This document shows positions 36,051 to 48,800 of a stretch of DNA of 64,000 nucleotides, piece by piece. The DNA lies in the NCBI GenBank assembly GCA_964057225.1, contig OZ059898.1, forward strand, positions 4,898,001-4,962,000. Direction: 5' to 3'. The first letter of the stretch is position 1. The number at the start of each line of letters is the position of its first letter. This stretch comes from Auanema rhodensis. Taxonomy: Eukaryota; Nematoda; Chromadorea; Rhabditida; Rhabditidae. The position numbers were made by a program, and so were the translations under genes. A model generated the notes under the pieces. That model saw only the letters and a list, made by a program, of their open reading frames with translations, was not told the DNA's origin and did no database searches.

Positions 36051-38652
36051 TTAAGAATTTTCAGGATTATCTACACTAGATAAAACATTATCAGATCTTA
36101 CATTAGCATCGTCGTATAAACCACGAGATCTAGCTATAAGCTGCCAATTTGAATCTGAAAGAAATTCTGTACCGCTGGAATATAAACGAGACGTACTTAG
36201 CGGATCAGAGTCAAAACCAGCTTTAATCGCAGCAATTCTAGTTCTTTCCCACATACACCCCGCACTGATTCGAGATTCAGGCTCATGAGCCCACATTTCA
36301 TGAACAGATCGAGCTATTTCAGCGGTAATCTTGAAAAGCCAAAATATAAAATTAATGATTAAATGTTACCGGATTTCTATATAAGTCATTTCTAACTGCT
36401 GGACGGAACTTCTTATGTACAATTAGGTCTCGAAGATCCCCCAAAGCAGGTTGAACGCCCAAATCTTTTTCATAAGCGAGCCAAAATCTATCTTCACAAA
36501 TGAAATCGTCTGTATTGGTTCTTGATAAAATTTCCCATATAACCTATGTATACATATTAAAAAAGGTGCTTAGGTAGCCCATTATGTCTTACCAAGGCTA
36601 ATGCATAAACATCAATCTTCCGGTATGCTGAAACTGTAAATTCGGTTGCCCCTTCTAACAGTTCAGGAGCCATGTATCGACGAGTTCCAACCTAAAACAT
36701 TTGTTAACAGGTTTTGTTGCTTTATACATACTTGACCACGACCACTTTCAGTGATATCGGAAGAAGAGCAGATAACAGAAAATCCGAAATCACTTATAAT
36801 GGATTGTAATCTTCCATTCACTTCCTTTAAAAGAATATTACTGCTTTTTATGTCACGATGAACAATGGTCGGTTTATATTCTCCATTCTTTAAGCATTCC
36901 TCATGCATATAAGTACATGCATCAAGAGCCGATGTAATCAAGTAATAGCATTGGTCGAGAGAAAGAGTATTTTCCTAAATAATATAATTAATTATGAAGA
37001 AAGGTGAACTAATACCTGAAGATAATCTTTCAGACTACCTAGTGGCAAATATTCAGTAACCATGAAAAGCTCACTCTCTCGGATATCATAGTTCAAGAAC
37101 TTCAATATTCCTTCATGTGGAAACTGAAAAAAAAAACTTCATGACCGTATTTTAACGAGATCACAAACCTGGAAACGGAATTGTAAGCATTGCTTTTCGT
37201 TGATAAAACTCTCTGCAGCACTAATGTTAACAACTTTTACAGCAACTTCAATTCTTTCAATTCCACTTGTTAGTGTTCCTTTAAAAACGTTTCCAAATGA
37301 CCCTTTGCCTATTTGCTGAAAGTACAGAGATGTATTATAGAACGAGTATTCAGATTAACTTCATGAACTGCCAAATCCAAATTCTCGTCTTTCTTTAATG
37401 ATGCTATGGCTTCAGCCACAGAATCACGCGATGTACGCTTCCTCATCACTAGTTGTTCTGCATCAGGAGTTCTGACTTCTCGCTTCTTAAATTTAATAAG
37501 AAAAAGCTTTAATGATATTCAATACCTTTTGTTTTATAAGATGTCGTACACCTACTACAGCTAATATCAGAACTGCTGTAACAATAAGCGCAGCTATAAC
37601 TAGGATAACTATACGTCCAATCAAATATTCTATAAAACCAGCAAAATGGTATATCAAACTAACTAACACACAACAGACCTTTTGCTTTCTCAGCCCGGGA
37701 GGGTTCCTTTGGAACATACTCTATTTCAACTTCTTTATTACAAAATTCCGTGGTACAGCAACAGAAGGATATTCCAGATTCTGGTTCTCCTTCTTGTACC
37801 TTCACTACACACTGAAAAAAAGCAAGTGAGAACTGAAACTAAAACAATTTCACCTTTTCTCGTTCGCACTCTGTAAAAGAATAAATATCTTGATGCCAGC
37901 ACCCTTGCGATGTGAAGTGAAACTTATTCTAAAACATACTATATTAAACAGCTGATATTATCAACAAACAAACTTTTTCTGTTGGGATGGCTTCAATTAT
38001 AGAGAAACAACTAACTCTATAAAACCCCGACTTTTCTGGAAGACTGCATTGGATAACTTGAATATCGTCTCCAGCAGAAGCATTGCGATACTGAACAATA
38101 TAAAGAGTTTTATGATAGTGAGAGGAAACTCACTCCACATGAAATAGGACCTTTTCCATTGGTACCTTCAAAGAACTTATTATGAATTTTTAAAGCAGAA
38201 TCGGGCATGAAACCTGTATAAACTAAAACAAAAAATACCATAAAGAAAATTTGCCAAAGAACTTACTTGAACTAAAGTTTAATATTTCTTATACCGAACC
38301 TGGATAAACAGCCTCTGCAATATTTAGAAAAATATAATAAAATAATAATAAATACAATACCCATCTCTTCTATGGTTAGTTTAGCATCTTCATCAATTTG
38401 AATATTTGCTAAAGTATATAAATTGTTTTATAATATTAATAAAGTAAATGTTACCGCTTGGCCTACTTTTCCAGTCATCATTCTCGGATCCTTTCAGTAT
38501 TACTCTTTTATTTTCGACTAAGGAACAAAAAAGGTTATAATTTTTTTTTTGAAAGTACCTGGATTATCATTAGAATCATCACCAAAAGAAGTTTGAGTTA
38601 GAGTAACTAGAAAAATGCTAAAGCTGAAAAATAGGCTTTTCCAGCCTATCAT
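36051..38652 (-). CDS. Type II TGF-beta/activin/BMP receptor Ser/Thr kinase (DAF-4-like)
   Basis: Signal peptide ([20 protein letters not shown]), a Cys-rich three-finger ectodomain ending [11 protein letters not shown] (the CCx..CN box of activin_recp domains), one transmembrane helix ([20 protein letters not shown]), and a kinase domain. Kinase motifs: [50 protein letters not shown], then YALALVIWEI and a conserved [12 protein letters not shown] near the end. There is no GS box before the kinase and the activation segment matches type II receptors (ACVR2/BMPR2/DAF-4), so it should be the constitutively active ligand-binding partner that phosphorylates type I receptors. The N-terminal ectodomain exons (38200-38600) are tiny and their joins are the least certain part. 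Upstream in-frame ATG at 38739 is less likely to be the start. Confidence 0.9.
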
Positions 38653-39437
38653 TCCTAAACAATAGCTACGAGTTAGAACAAATAGACAACTTGATATTAA
38701 TATAAACAGAATATAATTGAAAGACGAAATAAAGAGCACAAATAAAAAAATGACTGGAAAAGATCAACACTGTTATAATGCCCAACCACAAAGTACAGGA
38801 GTATGTATCTAACAGTATAAAACCGATATATGGTGTGATTTAAAAATACAAACCAAAAAACATGATCTTTGAGAATATTGACCAAGAATTAGAAAAACCA
38901 AATTACAAGACGTAAGCAATAAAAATTTTGCCAATATTATATAGACAACACAGCTTATAATTAAATCAAATTTAAAAAAAATCAAAACCTACATAAAGAA
39001 GAAATTGAAGAATTAAAGAGCTTGAGTGAGCAGAAAATAAACTTTTAACGAAAAGTTTTCAGTGGTTAAATGAAATATTCGTTCTCGAAAAAATCAATAT
39101 TAGTAGAAAATAATTAAAAATTTCAGAACAAGTAGTTTTCTTCACGAAGCAATGCGGCGTTTATTACCATAACGGTAAAAGCATGGGATCTCTCCTCATG
39201 TGAACAATACAGCGACGCGGTTGCGAGGCGGTAGTACATCAACCTAAAACAACTAATTACGGGACTAATAGCCATGCATCTGACATTGATAGGTAAGGTA
39301 TTAACCTATATTCTAATAACGGAAAGGACGGCCTGTCATATTTTATGAAAATAAAAAGAACATGAAATAAAAACAATTAGAAAGTTTTCAAAATATACAG
39401 ATAAAAATTCAGAGATTATCAGAGTTGTACCAAAAAT
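38653..39437. other. Intergenic, with a GC-richer patch at 39140-39330
   Basis: This separates the receptor start from the end of the next minus-strand gene. The patch around 39150-39330 is less AT-rich than its flanks and has no ORF; it may be a promoter element or a non-coding RNA, but I see no known RNA motif. Confidence 0.4.
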
Positions 39438-41089
39438 TTAATCGTTATTCTCATCGCTTTCATCAGAATATTCCTTGTAGGAATTGAGATTGACCAATTT
39501 ATGTGCATTAGTAATAGTAATATCTAGAGATGTGGCACTAAATTTTAATAATTTTTTCAAAGTATACCAAAATAAAACTTACAATTTTTCCTTTTTCGAT
39601 TTGGAATTCTCCAAAAACAAAGTTGGATTTTCAATCATTTTCCCTATATTTTTTTTCCTAATACAAGAATACGTTCTAGAAATATGTCTGAAGAAAATTA
39701 ATTTCATTATTCTGATATAAGGAAATATTGACTTGGCATATTTCATTGTTCTGGGGGTGCTCGAGAGCGCATCTAAAATTGAAGTATTAGGTAATGGTGT
39801 TGAAGCACGAGAATCCATTTCAAAGGGTTTAGGAATAAAGTTCTGAACAGAAATAGTTAATAATGTTCATTTAAAGTCCTCTTACGTCAGTCAGTTTACT
39901 ATTTCTTGAACTCTTACCAGTAATTATTGTTTGGCCACATTTATTAGTTTTATTATATAAGTTACTCAATTCTAATCCATGTATAGTACTTAAAAGAAAA
40001 CTCATATATAAATATAAAAAATAAAAACCTGTCGAGCTCATCCAGTTCATTTTTCTTCAAAGCCCTGCCAATCACATCGGTAGCTATAGTTCGTAAACGT
40101 CTTCGAGATTTCTCTTCAGAAACGGCAAATTGCTGACTAATATCAAGAACTTCTTTAATGGTGACATTAAATGTCCTTTCTTCCTAAAAAAAAACATACA
40201 ATTGGTATTGACAAATGTAAATATGACAAACGTGAATTGGAGAAACATGTGCAAAATAGTCATCGTTAAGATCATTGCTTTTTCCAATCAACGGTGTAGA
40301 GCCTTAATAACAATACATAATACTAGAATTCATACACGCAGTACAGAGAGGGTTCGAAAAATTAGCTGTACGATCTGAAGACACTGATGGTGTAGAATTA
40401 ATAATCTATATCACCGAGCTTTAGAAAACATAAAAAATGTATAAAATACTTTGTTGAAAACAGTACGAGATTTCGATTTTGTTTTTAATTGTACAACTTT
40501 GGCTTTTAACGCTTCAATACCCGTTTTCTGTAATATAACTGAAACTTATCAGGACTAAATACAAAGGATAACCTTTTGAGTACTTTCAGGAAAATCGCTG
40601 TATGTAGGTCCGGGGGGACAAAATGTATTCTTTGAAGAAAAAGTATTTTTGCCAGACAGATTATTCTGCAGATATAAAAACTCTTCTATTATGAAAGAGA
40701 TTCTAATTATACCTGTGATAACGACTTTCTAGAACGTGACGAACGTCGAGAATTTGGTGTTGTTTTCTTGCTGTCTGGCTCATCTAAACATGGATAATAA
40801 AATGCATGAACATATAATTAAACCTTTTTTCCTGTGAAAAAAAAAGAACGGCAAATAAGAAACCTTTTCCTAAAGTTAAAAAAGTCAAATGAGCCAATAT
40901 ATTTGAATGGATAAAAAAACCTTTGTTGCTAACCGCTGAGATCTTCTAGGAGAAAATTTGCTTAAATTTTGTTGTTTATATATATATGAATTTCGGAGTC
41001 TGGGCGATGATCTTACAGGCTCTGCCGTTGGCTTATCATTTAATTCGAAATATAACTAACTTACCACATGCTAATCTAATTTGAGTCAT
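39438..41089 (-). CDS. Unrecognised Ser/basic-rich protein, probably nuclear
   Basis: A minus-strand multi-exon model. A short first exon (MTQIRLAC) is followed after about 300 nt by DEPDSKKTTPNSRRSSRSRK, then segments ending in KTGIEALKAKVVQLKTKSKS, EERTFNVTIKEVLDISQQFA with a helical stretch, a Ser/Thr-Pro segment (DSRASTPLPNTSILDALSST) and an acidic C-terminus (EYSDESDENND). Several joins in the middle (39600-39850, 40380-40440) are uncertain. The layout of a basic low-complexity N-terminus, a central helix and TP sites is reminiscent of chromosomal passenger proteins such as borealin, but this is only a loose impression. Confidence 0.5.
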
Positions 41090-41743
41090 TGCTTTAGGAA
41101 AAAAATACTAAATCAAGTTTGATAATTGAAAAAAGGCGAGACAGCTTTGACAAATATGTGGCAAATATAGATGTCAAAAATTAGACAATGTGAATCTCAA
41201 TAATTTTTATGATCCACGGATTCACGTAAGTCCATCAACTGTGTAGAAATGTCAATTAAAAGAAATCGAATTTTCACTCAGTTATGAAAGGTTGTTGGTC
41301 TATAATGCAGGATATATTTTGGAGCAGATTTATCGATTAGGTCTACAACTTGTATTTCTCCAAATTGTTCTGATAATTTCATCAATTATTTAATCAATTA
41401 TTTCCACATATATTTTTCAGTATAGTTTATAACTTATTATGCCTATTCTTGATGCTCATTATTATGAAATCACATTTTTTTTCATTGTGAGTTTTGAAAA
41501 AGATACCCTCAATAGGTTGATAGGGACTGACGTCTTCAGTCTGATAAACAGTAAGCGTCAAACATTGATTTGAAGTTTATCAATTTTTATCCGTTTGCTT
41601 ATTATTTTTAAAGTAAAAGTTTTGTTATCAGCAGAATGTGACGCAGATTGAAACTCCTACTTAAGTAAGGTAATGCAGATATAAAATATTTTCTTAGTTT
41701 GTAATTTGCTTAACGTTTTTTCTTATTTTCAGAAGAAAAAAAA
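41090..41743. promoter_or_regulatory. Divergent intergenic region
   Basis: 654 nt between the start of the minus-strand unrecognised gene and the plus-strand secreted-protein gene. I see no ORF. A strong acceptor (TTATTTTCAG) lies 12 nt before the plus-strand ATG. Confidence 0.4.
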
Positions 41744-42400
41744 ATGAAAATTTTGTACGTCTTCGTTTTTACATTTTTGATTTTCTCATCAGTTAATGCA
41801 AAAAAGTCAGTTCAACTTAACCTGAGAAGTATTTTTGTGTAATATCTACAGAAACAAGAATGCTGGTACTGACGGTCAGACCTTCAAACTTCGAAATCTT
41901 GCAGGAATTAATGTTAAACAAGTTTATTAGTTTTATTGATACTTATTGTAAACTTTCTTTTAAGCCATTAACTACCTATCAAGAATGTAAGCAAAAATGC
42001 AAACAGGATCGAGATGCTGTTCAGCTTGATGAGGTTGCGAAAATTTTGATTAATGTAATAGCTTTTTTAATTCTTAGTATGTGCAACAATTGAGAAGCGA
42101 ACTTCTAGCTGCTGAAACTATTCTTGCGAACCAGCAAGCTGCTGAAACTATTCTTCCGAACCAGCAAGCTGACGCTCCAGTCCAGCCTGTTCCCGTTTTG
42201 GTTTTAGATCCCATGGAATCTAGAGAATCGGGGGAATCGGCAGAATCGTTGACTACTACGATGGATAAAGTTAGGAGTAAATTATTCATTTGCAACTCAA
42301 GATTTTATAGATTACTCGTTTGACAAATGACGCTGTTCAAGTCGGTGAAGAAGTAAAGGATATTATTAAAGAGAGTGCCAGCCAGGCAACCAAGCAGTAA
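41744..42400 (+). CDS. Small secreted protein with an internal 10-residue duplication
   Basis: Exons 41744-41805, 41852-41921, 41965-42033, 42078-42269 and 42311-42400 encode 160 residues. An N-terminal signal peptide (MKILYVFVFTFLIFSSVNA) is followed by a basic stretch, a QECKQKCKQD Cys pair, and then AAETILANQQ directly repeated as AAETILPNQQ (DNA repeat 42108-42167). The remainder is acidic and helical (VQVGEEVKDIIKESASQATK). There are no membrane segments and no domain I recognise. It is likely extracellular; its size and composition fit many lineage-specific nematode secreted proteins. Confidence 0.75.
42108..42167 (+). repeat. Two tandem 30-bp coding repeats
   Basis: GCTGCTGAAACTATTCTT..AACCAGCAA occurs twice in direct succession with a single base difference (GCG versus CCG codon). 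In-frame within the secreted protein. Confidence 0.9.
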
Positions 42401-42419
42401 TATATGAGTATAACAACAT

Positions 42420-42435
42420 AATAAACCCTTTTATT
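42420..42435. terminator. Opposed poly(A) signals in one 16-bp element
   Basis: AATAAACCCTTTTATT reads AATAAA on the plus strand, 20 nt after the stop of the secreted-protein gene, and AATAAA on the minus strand, 13 nt after the stop of MLH1. The two genes converge with 47 nt between stop codons. Confidence 0.75.
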
Positions 42436-42447
42436 CCCTGAATATAT

Positions 42448-45344
42448 TTAACATCTTTCAAATACTTTATAGAGATCATGTAAGTCCGTAAGTCGAGTGA
42501 TATAATCTTCTGTTTTCAATCTAAATTGAGCATGTTCGAGTGACATTTGCAGCTATTATACTAAAATCACATACTTGCCAGTTGGAATCAAACGAGATTT
42601 AACACGCGGAATTATAAGATCTTCGATTATGGCTTTCCATGTAGATTTACCTGATAGCCCTTAACATATGTATGAATAAATTTATAATGGCTAGTATTTA
42701 TAAACCACTCAAGTTTGCATTGTCACAGAACTCATTTTTGATCGAGAAAAATCGTCCTAATGCTCGGCAAAGATCTCTGAAGCAAGACTCTTCCTAATAA
42801 GAATAATTGTTACGTTTAATTATTTCAATCTTAATACCGTGTCCCAGTCTACATTACATATTAGGTCATATATCAGAGCAGGTAAACCTTCTAACTGGGG
42901 AACATATCCATCTATAACAGATGGGATGCCAATAAGATATGGAATCTGCTCTTCTGGATTATCTTCTGATGCTCTAGTTTCCAAAGTTAAAGATAGAAAG
43001 TCATTAAGCATTTCTGCATGTTCAAAAAGATAAGATGCTGCTTCACGAGATTTTTCTTTAAAAAAGATAAAAAGATATAATACTATATCTAAAATTTTAA
43101 ATAATCTTACTCATGTGCTCAGGATTAGTGTTTTTCATATGATACAAAAAAAGTTTTTGTACACTTATTCCTCCATTATCTAGTCGAAAGGAACCAAAAT
43201 TACCAAACGAGAAAATGAAACTCTAAACATATATAAATGGAAAATAGATAGAATAAAACAGCAGCTAAACCTGATAAAAAAGTTCTTCGCATATATTACG
43301 GAAATTGAACATATAAAGGGAGGTCGCATACTGTACAATTACAAATTCTGCATTGATAGAACCAACATACGACAAAGATTTAAACAGATCCCTGAATTGA
43401 TGAGAAACATAAAATAAATGAGTCTGTACTACCTAAGTTCTTGACAGGTTTCTATGCAAACTTCGCGGCGTAAGTTGGACAATGAATCCAAAGAAAATAC
43501 TCTTCTACACGTTCCCGCATCCTACACCACATGTCAACTTCTCGCAATAAGAAATACATGCTACCTGCTTGTATTGTACAGTTCCTTCTTCAGTTTGACT
43601 TGATGCTACAGGAACTAAAACAGTTTGAGAAAGTGAGCATCTTGATTCCTGAGAAGAAGACAAAAACTGGTCCAACTTTTGCTCTTTGCTGTCAGTTCGT
43701 ATATTCTTAAAAATTATGAATTGAGTAATCAGTCTTCATACAATACCATATAATCAACACGCTTCTTAGCTTGAGTTTGTGATAGCCTAGATTCATTGCT
43801 GCAATTTCCGTTGATGGTATCAGCTTAATCAGAAAATTCAGCATTTAGACAGAAAATTATATTTCCTCACATTGCGTATAGCTTGGCATGCGAGTTATTT
43901 GTGTATTTGACAGAGTGCTGTGAATTTGACGGCCTATGGATAAATTACACTTGGAAAAATCACCAAGTAAACCAGTTATGTGCTATAAGGATATTTGATA
44001 TTTCAAATGCATGACTTAAAACTAACTTCAGCAATGTTTTCAACTATCACATCTTCATCCAAAAAAATGACATTTTGTTTAGTAGGATGTACATTTACAT
44101 CAATTCTTGCTGGATCCATCTAAGCAATCGTCATAATATAAATGTAAAAGAAAAAATACCTCTAGCGATAAAATAACAAAACTGTAGACAAGAGACAAGT
44201 CTGATAACACTTTTTCAAATCCATGCTTCAATAGAGGACATTGAACATCTCTGCCATTAATGAATATAAAAAATTGTTTACGTCGGTCCTGAAAACATTG
44301 AAGATTTGTTTTAATATTCTAATTTTAAAAATTATATTTCTCCAGAATCATTATTCTAACGATTAAATAATACCTTGCGAGCTTGAATCGCTGTTGATGT
44401 TGCGGAAGCTGTTGGGCGAGAAAAACATCCAGACAGTTTAAATTTTAGATTTTTGTTTTCGTAATCAATATCAATGAGGTCCTAATCAAAATAGTAGCCG
44501 ATATAAAATAAAAGTGATCACTTCTGCATAATGCTTTCCTAATAATTGCGATACTACAGTCTTTCTTAACCCATCACCACTTGTTCTGAAATCGTTTCCA
44601 TTTGAACCTTTTCGTAGCGCAAATTTTACATCACTGAAATCATCAATGTAAGCCCAAATTTGAAAAGTGTAACTATTACGGTCGGAAAACAGCGTATTTC
44701 GTAACAGCATCAGCTATTCGACCCGTTTCTTCAGTATGATTTTTAAAAGTAAGTCGTCTAGAGGGGCAATTGTAAAACAATTCTTCCGCGGTTATAACAG
44801 TTCCGTTCTGTCCGGCAGAAGCTCGGATTGATGTTATTTTGCCATCTTGAAAATTTTATTTAAAATCAGAAGCAAGACAAATACCTATGTATTTTCCTTG
44901 ATATGCAACTTGTTGATCTTTTGGCTTAGAAGTTACAGTTACCTGAAATACTGATAGCCCTAATAAATAATCTGAAATACCTTTGAAACAAGACTAATCG
45001 AAGCTAATGCTTCCCCTCGAAAACCATAGGTTTGCATATTTTGAAGATCCTCGAATGCAGTTAGCTTTGAAGTGGTAAACCTCTCGCAAACAATGTCCAA
45101 GTCATCTTTGAAAATCCCTTTTCCATTATCCTTAGATCCAGTAATTTGAAATCTTCTCAGTAATAAATACCTGGACTTGTATTAAATCTAATCCGCCTTG
45201 TTTGATAGTTATAATTATCTCAGTTGATCCGGCATCCAAACTATTTTCTATCAACTCCTTAACCGCGTTAGCAGGTCTGACTACTACTTCACCAGCCGCA
45301 ATTCTATTCACCACTATTTCAGGCAATCTTTTAATTACGCCCAT
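42448..45344 (-). CDS. MLH1: DNA mismatch repair protein MLH1
   Basis: The N-terminal GHKL ATPase is intact: [32 protein letters not shown], and [13 protein letters not shown]. The region after the ATPase matches the MutL transducer domain. The C-terminal dimerisation domain includes [20 protein letters not shown] and the chain ends with the MLH1 hallmark FERC. MLH1 pairs with PMS2/PMS1-type subunits; MutL-alpha nicks the strand with the mismatch, and MLH1 also acts in meiotic crossover. The MLH1 assignment rather than PMS rests on the N-terminal spacing and the FERC end. About ten exons with 38-50-nt introns; exon 1 is 45171-45344. The linker between the domains is short and poorly conserved. 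Confidence 0.95.
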
Positions 45345-45809
45345 TTTCCCTTCTCATAAACTGCGAAATATTTTTTAAAAGAACAAAAAAAAGCATAGAG
45401 AAAGCTGAAGAACATTGGAAAAGTTTCAAATTACACAAGAAAAAGTAATTTATTCACAAAACAGAAAAATGAAAAAGCTGATACATACTCTGTATAGCAA
45501 AAATTGGTCAATTTAAAAAATTGAAGACCCTAGGGAATGTAAACATAGCATTTAAATTAGAGATTAATTTACAAGAAAAAGCTTAGTATAGTATAACATA
45601 CTACTATTGCACTATATTTGTTGCCAACTAGACTAGATTTGCGAAATAAAAGCAAATACAGGCCAAAATACAAACTAGGATAATAAGATCCAAATAATTC
45701 AACAACGAATTATAATATAAAACATTTGATTGAAATAATAGTATAAAAACACCGAAATGTAAGTGAAAAGGTTAAAGTGTAAGTTCAGTAAAAATATGTT
45801 AATACAAGC
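45345..45809. other. Intergenic between POD-1 and MLH1 (same strand)
   Basis: 465 nt, AT-rich, without ORF. It includes the POD-1 3' flank and the MLH1 upstream region. Confidence 0.5.
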
Positions 45810-48800
45810 TTAGTTCCACTCCTCTTCTGGGACTCCTTCCATTTTGTCTTGTTCCAATGTAGAGTCGCTTACAATTTGAGAAGACCAGCTACATTCTACT
45901 TGTTTCTTAACAGTTTGTTCTTCAATTGATTTTGCTACTTCTGGGATGTTCGATTTTTTTGCTAGTTGTGTCAACACAGGAGCAGGAGCACCTGGAGAAA
46001 TGATATATAATGATAAAAAAGAAAATGAAAGAAAACATACTAATTGCAGATACCCCATTTGGCTTCAAGCTTGCAAAGTTAGGAGCGCGTTCATCACCAG
46101 AGAGCCATTCATCCGCAGTTAGAGTTGGTTCCCAAGTTACTAAAGCATCTGGGAACAGATCAGTTTGGAACCCATCTTTCTAAAATTGTGAAATAAACAC
46201 AGACATTCATCCATTAACAACCTTAATACGAGGAACACGGAAAATCATTAATTCCAATGTCTTCTCAGTAAGTCTCCATGCACGTTGGAATTCCACAGCC
46301 ATGACATCACACCTAAAAACAACAATGCAACAACGTTTGTTAAATGAATTATTTTCATACATTTTCTTGTCATGGAATGCTATTGACTGACATCCAGTTT
46401 CTCCCTTATAGTCAGTGAGGGAAAGGAAGTAGGGTGAATCAAAACATACTTCGAACATACGTAAAGTTTGGTCACCCTGTAAAACTTGTTGTGAAAATAA
46501 AAATATGATAACAACCTTTCCGCCTAAGAAAAGAACGCTTGTATCGTAATCGTAATGAGGAATCAGAGGCTGAGTGGCATTGTCAATAATTTCAACATGA
46601 ATCTGTTGTAAAGTTTGAGCATCCAAAAGATACACTTGTCTTGTTGAACTCCGTGTGAATCCGACAACAATAATGGCACGATCATCACAAGCAAATAGAA
46701 CTCTAGCAGCTCTAGCATTTTCGAGAACCTATTTGGATAAGTTATATGAATAATTTAAAAAAAAAGTTACCTTTCGTTGTCGTATCAGACAATCTTCTCC
46801 TAATTGAGGTTGATGAACATTAAGCATAAAGTCTTTACCGAGAGATGCCAAAAATCTTCCGTCTGCACTCCAAGAAATCGAAAGAATAGCTCCAGAGTGA
46901 GAACAGATCCTACACCAGAGACGTAGATAAGAATTACATATTGAACAACTTACTTCAATTTTTTGGTGCAAGTGTTTGTATCCCACAATTCAATGGAAGC
47001 GTCAGCTAAAGCTACAGCTAAAATTCCAGAAGCCAAAGGATGCCAGGACACGCAAGAAATCTTTTCGCCTCCGGTAGATAATACTTTGGAAGGCTGCATT
47101 TCATTGCGAGCACCATCGGTTGTAGAGAACTTCCAAATATTCAAAATTCCAACGTCTGTACCGCAAGCAAGTTCAGTGTCATCAAATGGATTCCATTTCA
47201 AATCGGTAACAGGAGCTTTATTGAAAACACCATCCATAACTCCGTCAGGAAGTTTGCAAGGATCCTGAATATTGTAGATACCAACAACTCCTGCGGGGCC
47301 ACTCAATGGAACGGCAACAAACTTCAAAAACAAAATTAAGGGAAGTAAAGAAATCGTCATACCTGTCCACTTGCACAAGCGCCATTAGACTCGGGTGGAA
47401 GTCTGGTGTTCACATTTCTAAGATTACTGAAAACCGAATTATTCGCTTTTATTCCAACTATGGTTTCCACATAACGGAATTTAGATCTGACTAAACCAAC
47501 AACACAAGACTTTGGCCTTTCTCTTGTTGAAAGGGGTCTTGTACTTCCAGTAGCTAATGATGAAACATTATTTTATTATAGAAAACATGTCTTACTTGGT
47601 GGAGATGTTCGTAATCTAACTAAAGCTGGTTCAACCAACGGTGGCGAGATAGGTTTACGATTTTCTTTTGAATTATCTTCCGACTTAGTCTTAGATGAAA
47701 ATGTAAAACTATAATAGAAAATAAAACAATACCTCAGTTTTATGTTCAACAGTCTGAGATGAGCGTTCAGCCGGCTGAGTTGGAGCTTCTGATTGAGGAT
47801 AAACAATTTCCCTAACTTCAGACTTAACAGGTTTAGGCTCCTGAAAATGATAGAGCTCAAACATGTTGGAATAAAGAGCAATACCTCAGGTTGCACTTTA
47901 GGAGCTGTTGTTGTTCTGACCATAGGAACTGTAGCAGCTTCTGGCTTGGGAGGAGTTGGTTCTTGTGGAGGAGGTGAAGGATTTCCAACGGGAGACAATG
48001 ACATTTTAGCCGGCTAAAGAAATTTTATAATGAAACATCGACAGTTACTAACTAGTTTATCAGAACCAGAGAACCATTCTTCAGAAGTACATCCTGCTTC
48101 ACTACCCATAGTATCGGGGAAGAGATCAGCATGGAATTCCCGATAAGACTAAATTAGTTAGCTTTCTCGGATAAAAAGAAAACTAAGAACTTACTCTTCT
48201 TGGCACAATGCAAGACACCGGCAAAATTGAAGTTTTTGTCAATTGATAAAAAGTATCAACTTCGCCATCCATCACATTTACAGATTTCTTCGAACCTAGG
48301 CACGATCCCAAAGTTTGCTCGGCTAGGGTAGTTTCATAAACTACAAACAAATATCAGATAAGAGAGAATTAGCAAGAAAATACCTGAAGACATCATTGGT
48401 TGTCTATCCTGCATTTCCATGAGGAACATTTTGTTAGTGCCCTTGCCAGCAAGAAACACAAGCTTAGTATCTTCATCATAGTGAGGAATTAAAACACCAG
48501 TAGTCGACACAAACTCCTAAATAAAATCAAAATAATTTTCTAAGGTTATGAGAAACCTGGGTATGGATGGGTGAATTCCATTTATTAGTTTCATATACAA
48601 GAACTTCTTGGACACGTTTCTGAAAAATACTTTATGATAGTTTATGTGAGAGTAAAAACATACGTTAGTAAAACCACTTGAAAGCAGTCGGTCACCGCAA
48701 AATAGGATGCGACCTTCTCTTCCCATTCCTTGATGAAGAGGCATTACTTTAATTGGATTATGCCCCGTACGAATATCATAAATGCAACCCTAAACCAAAT

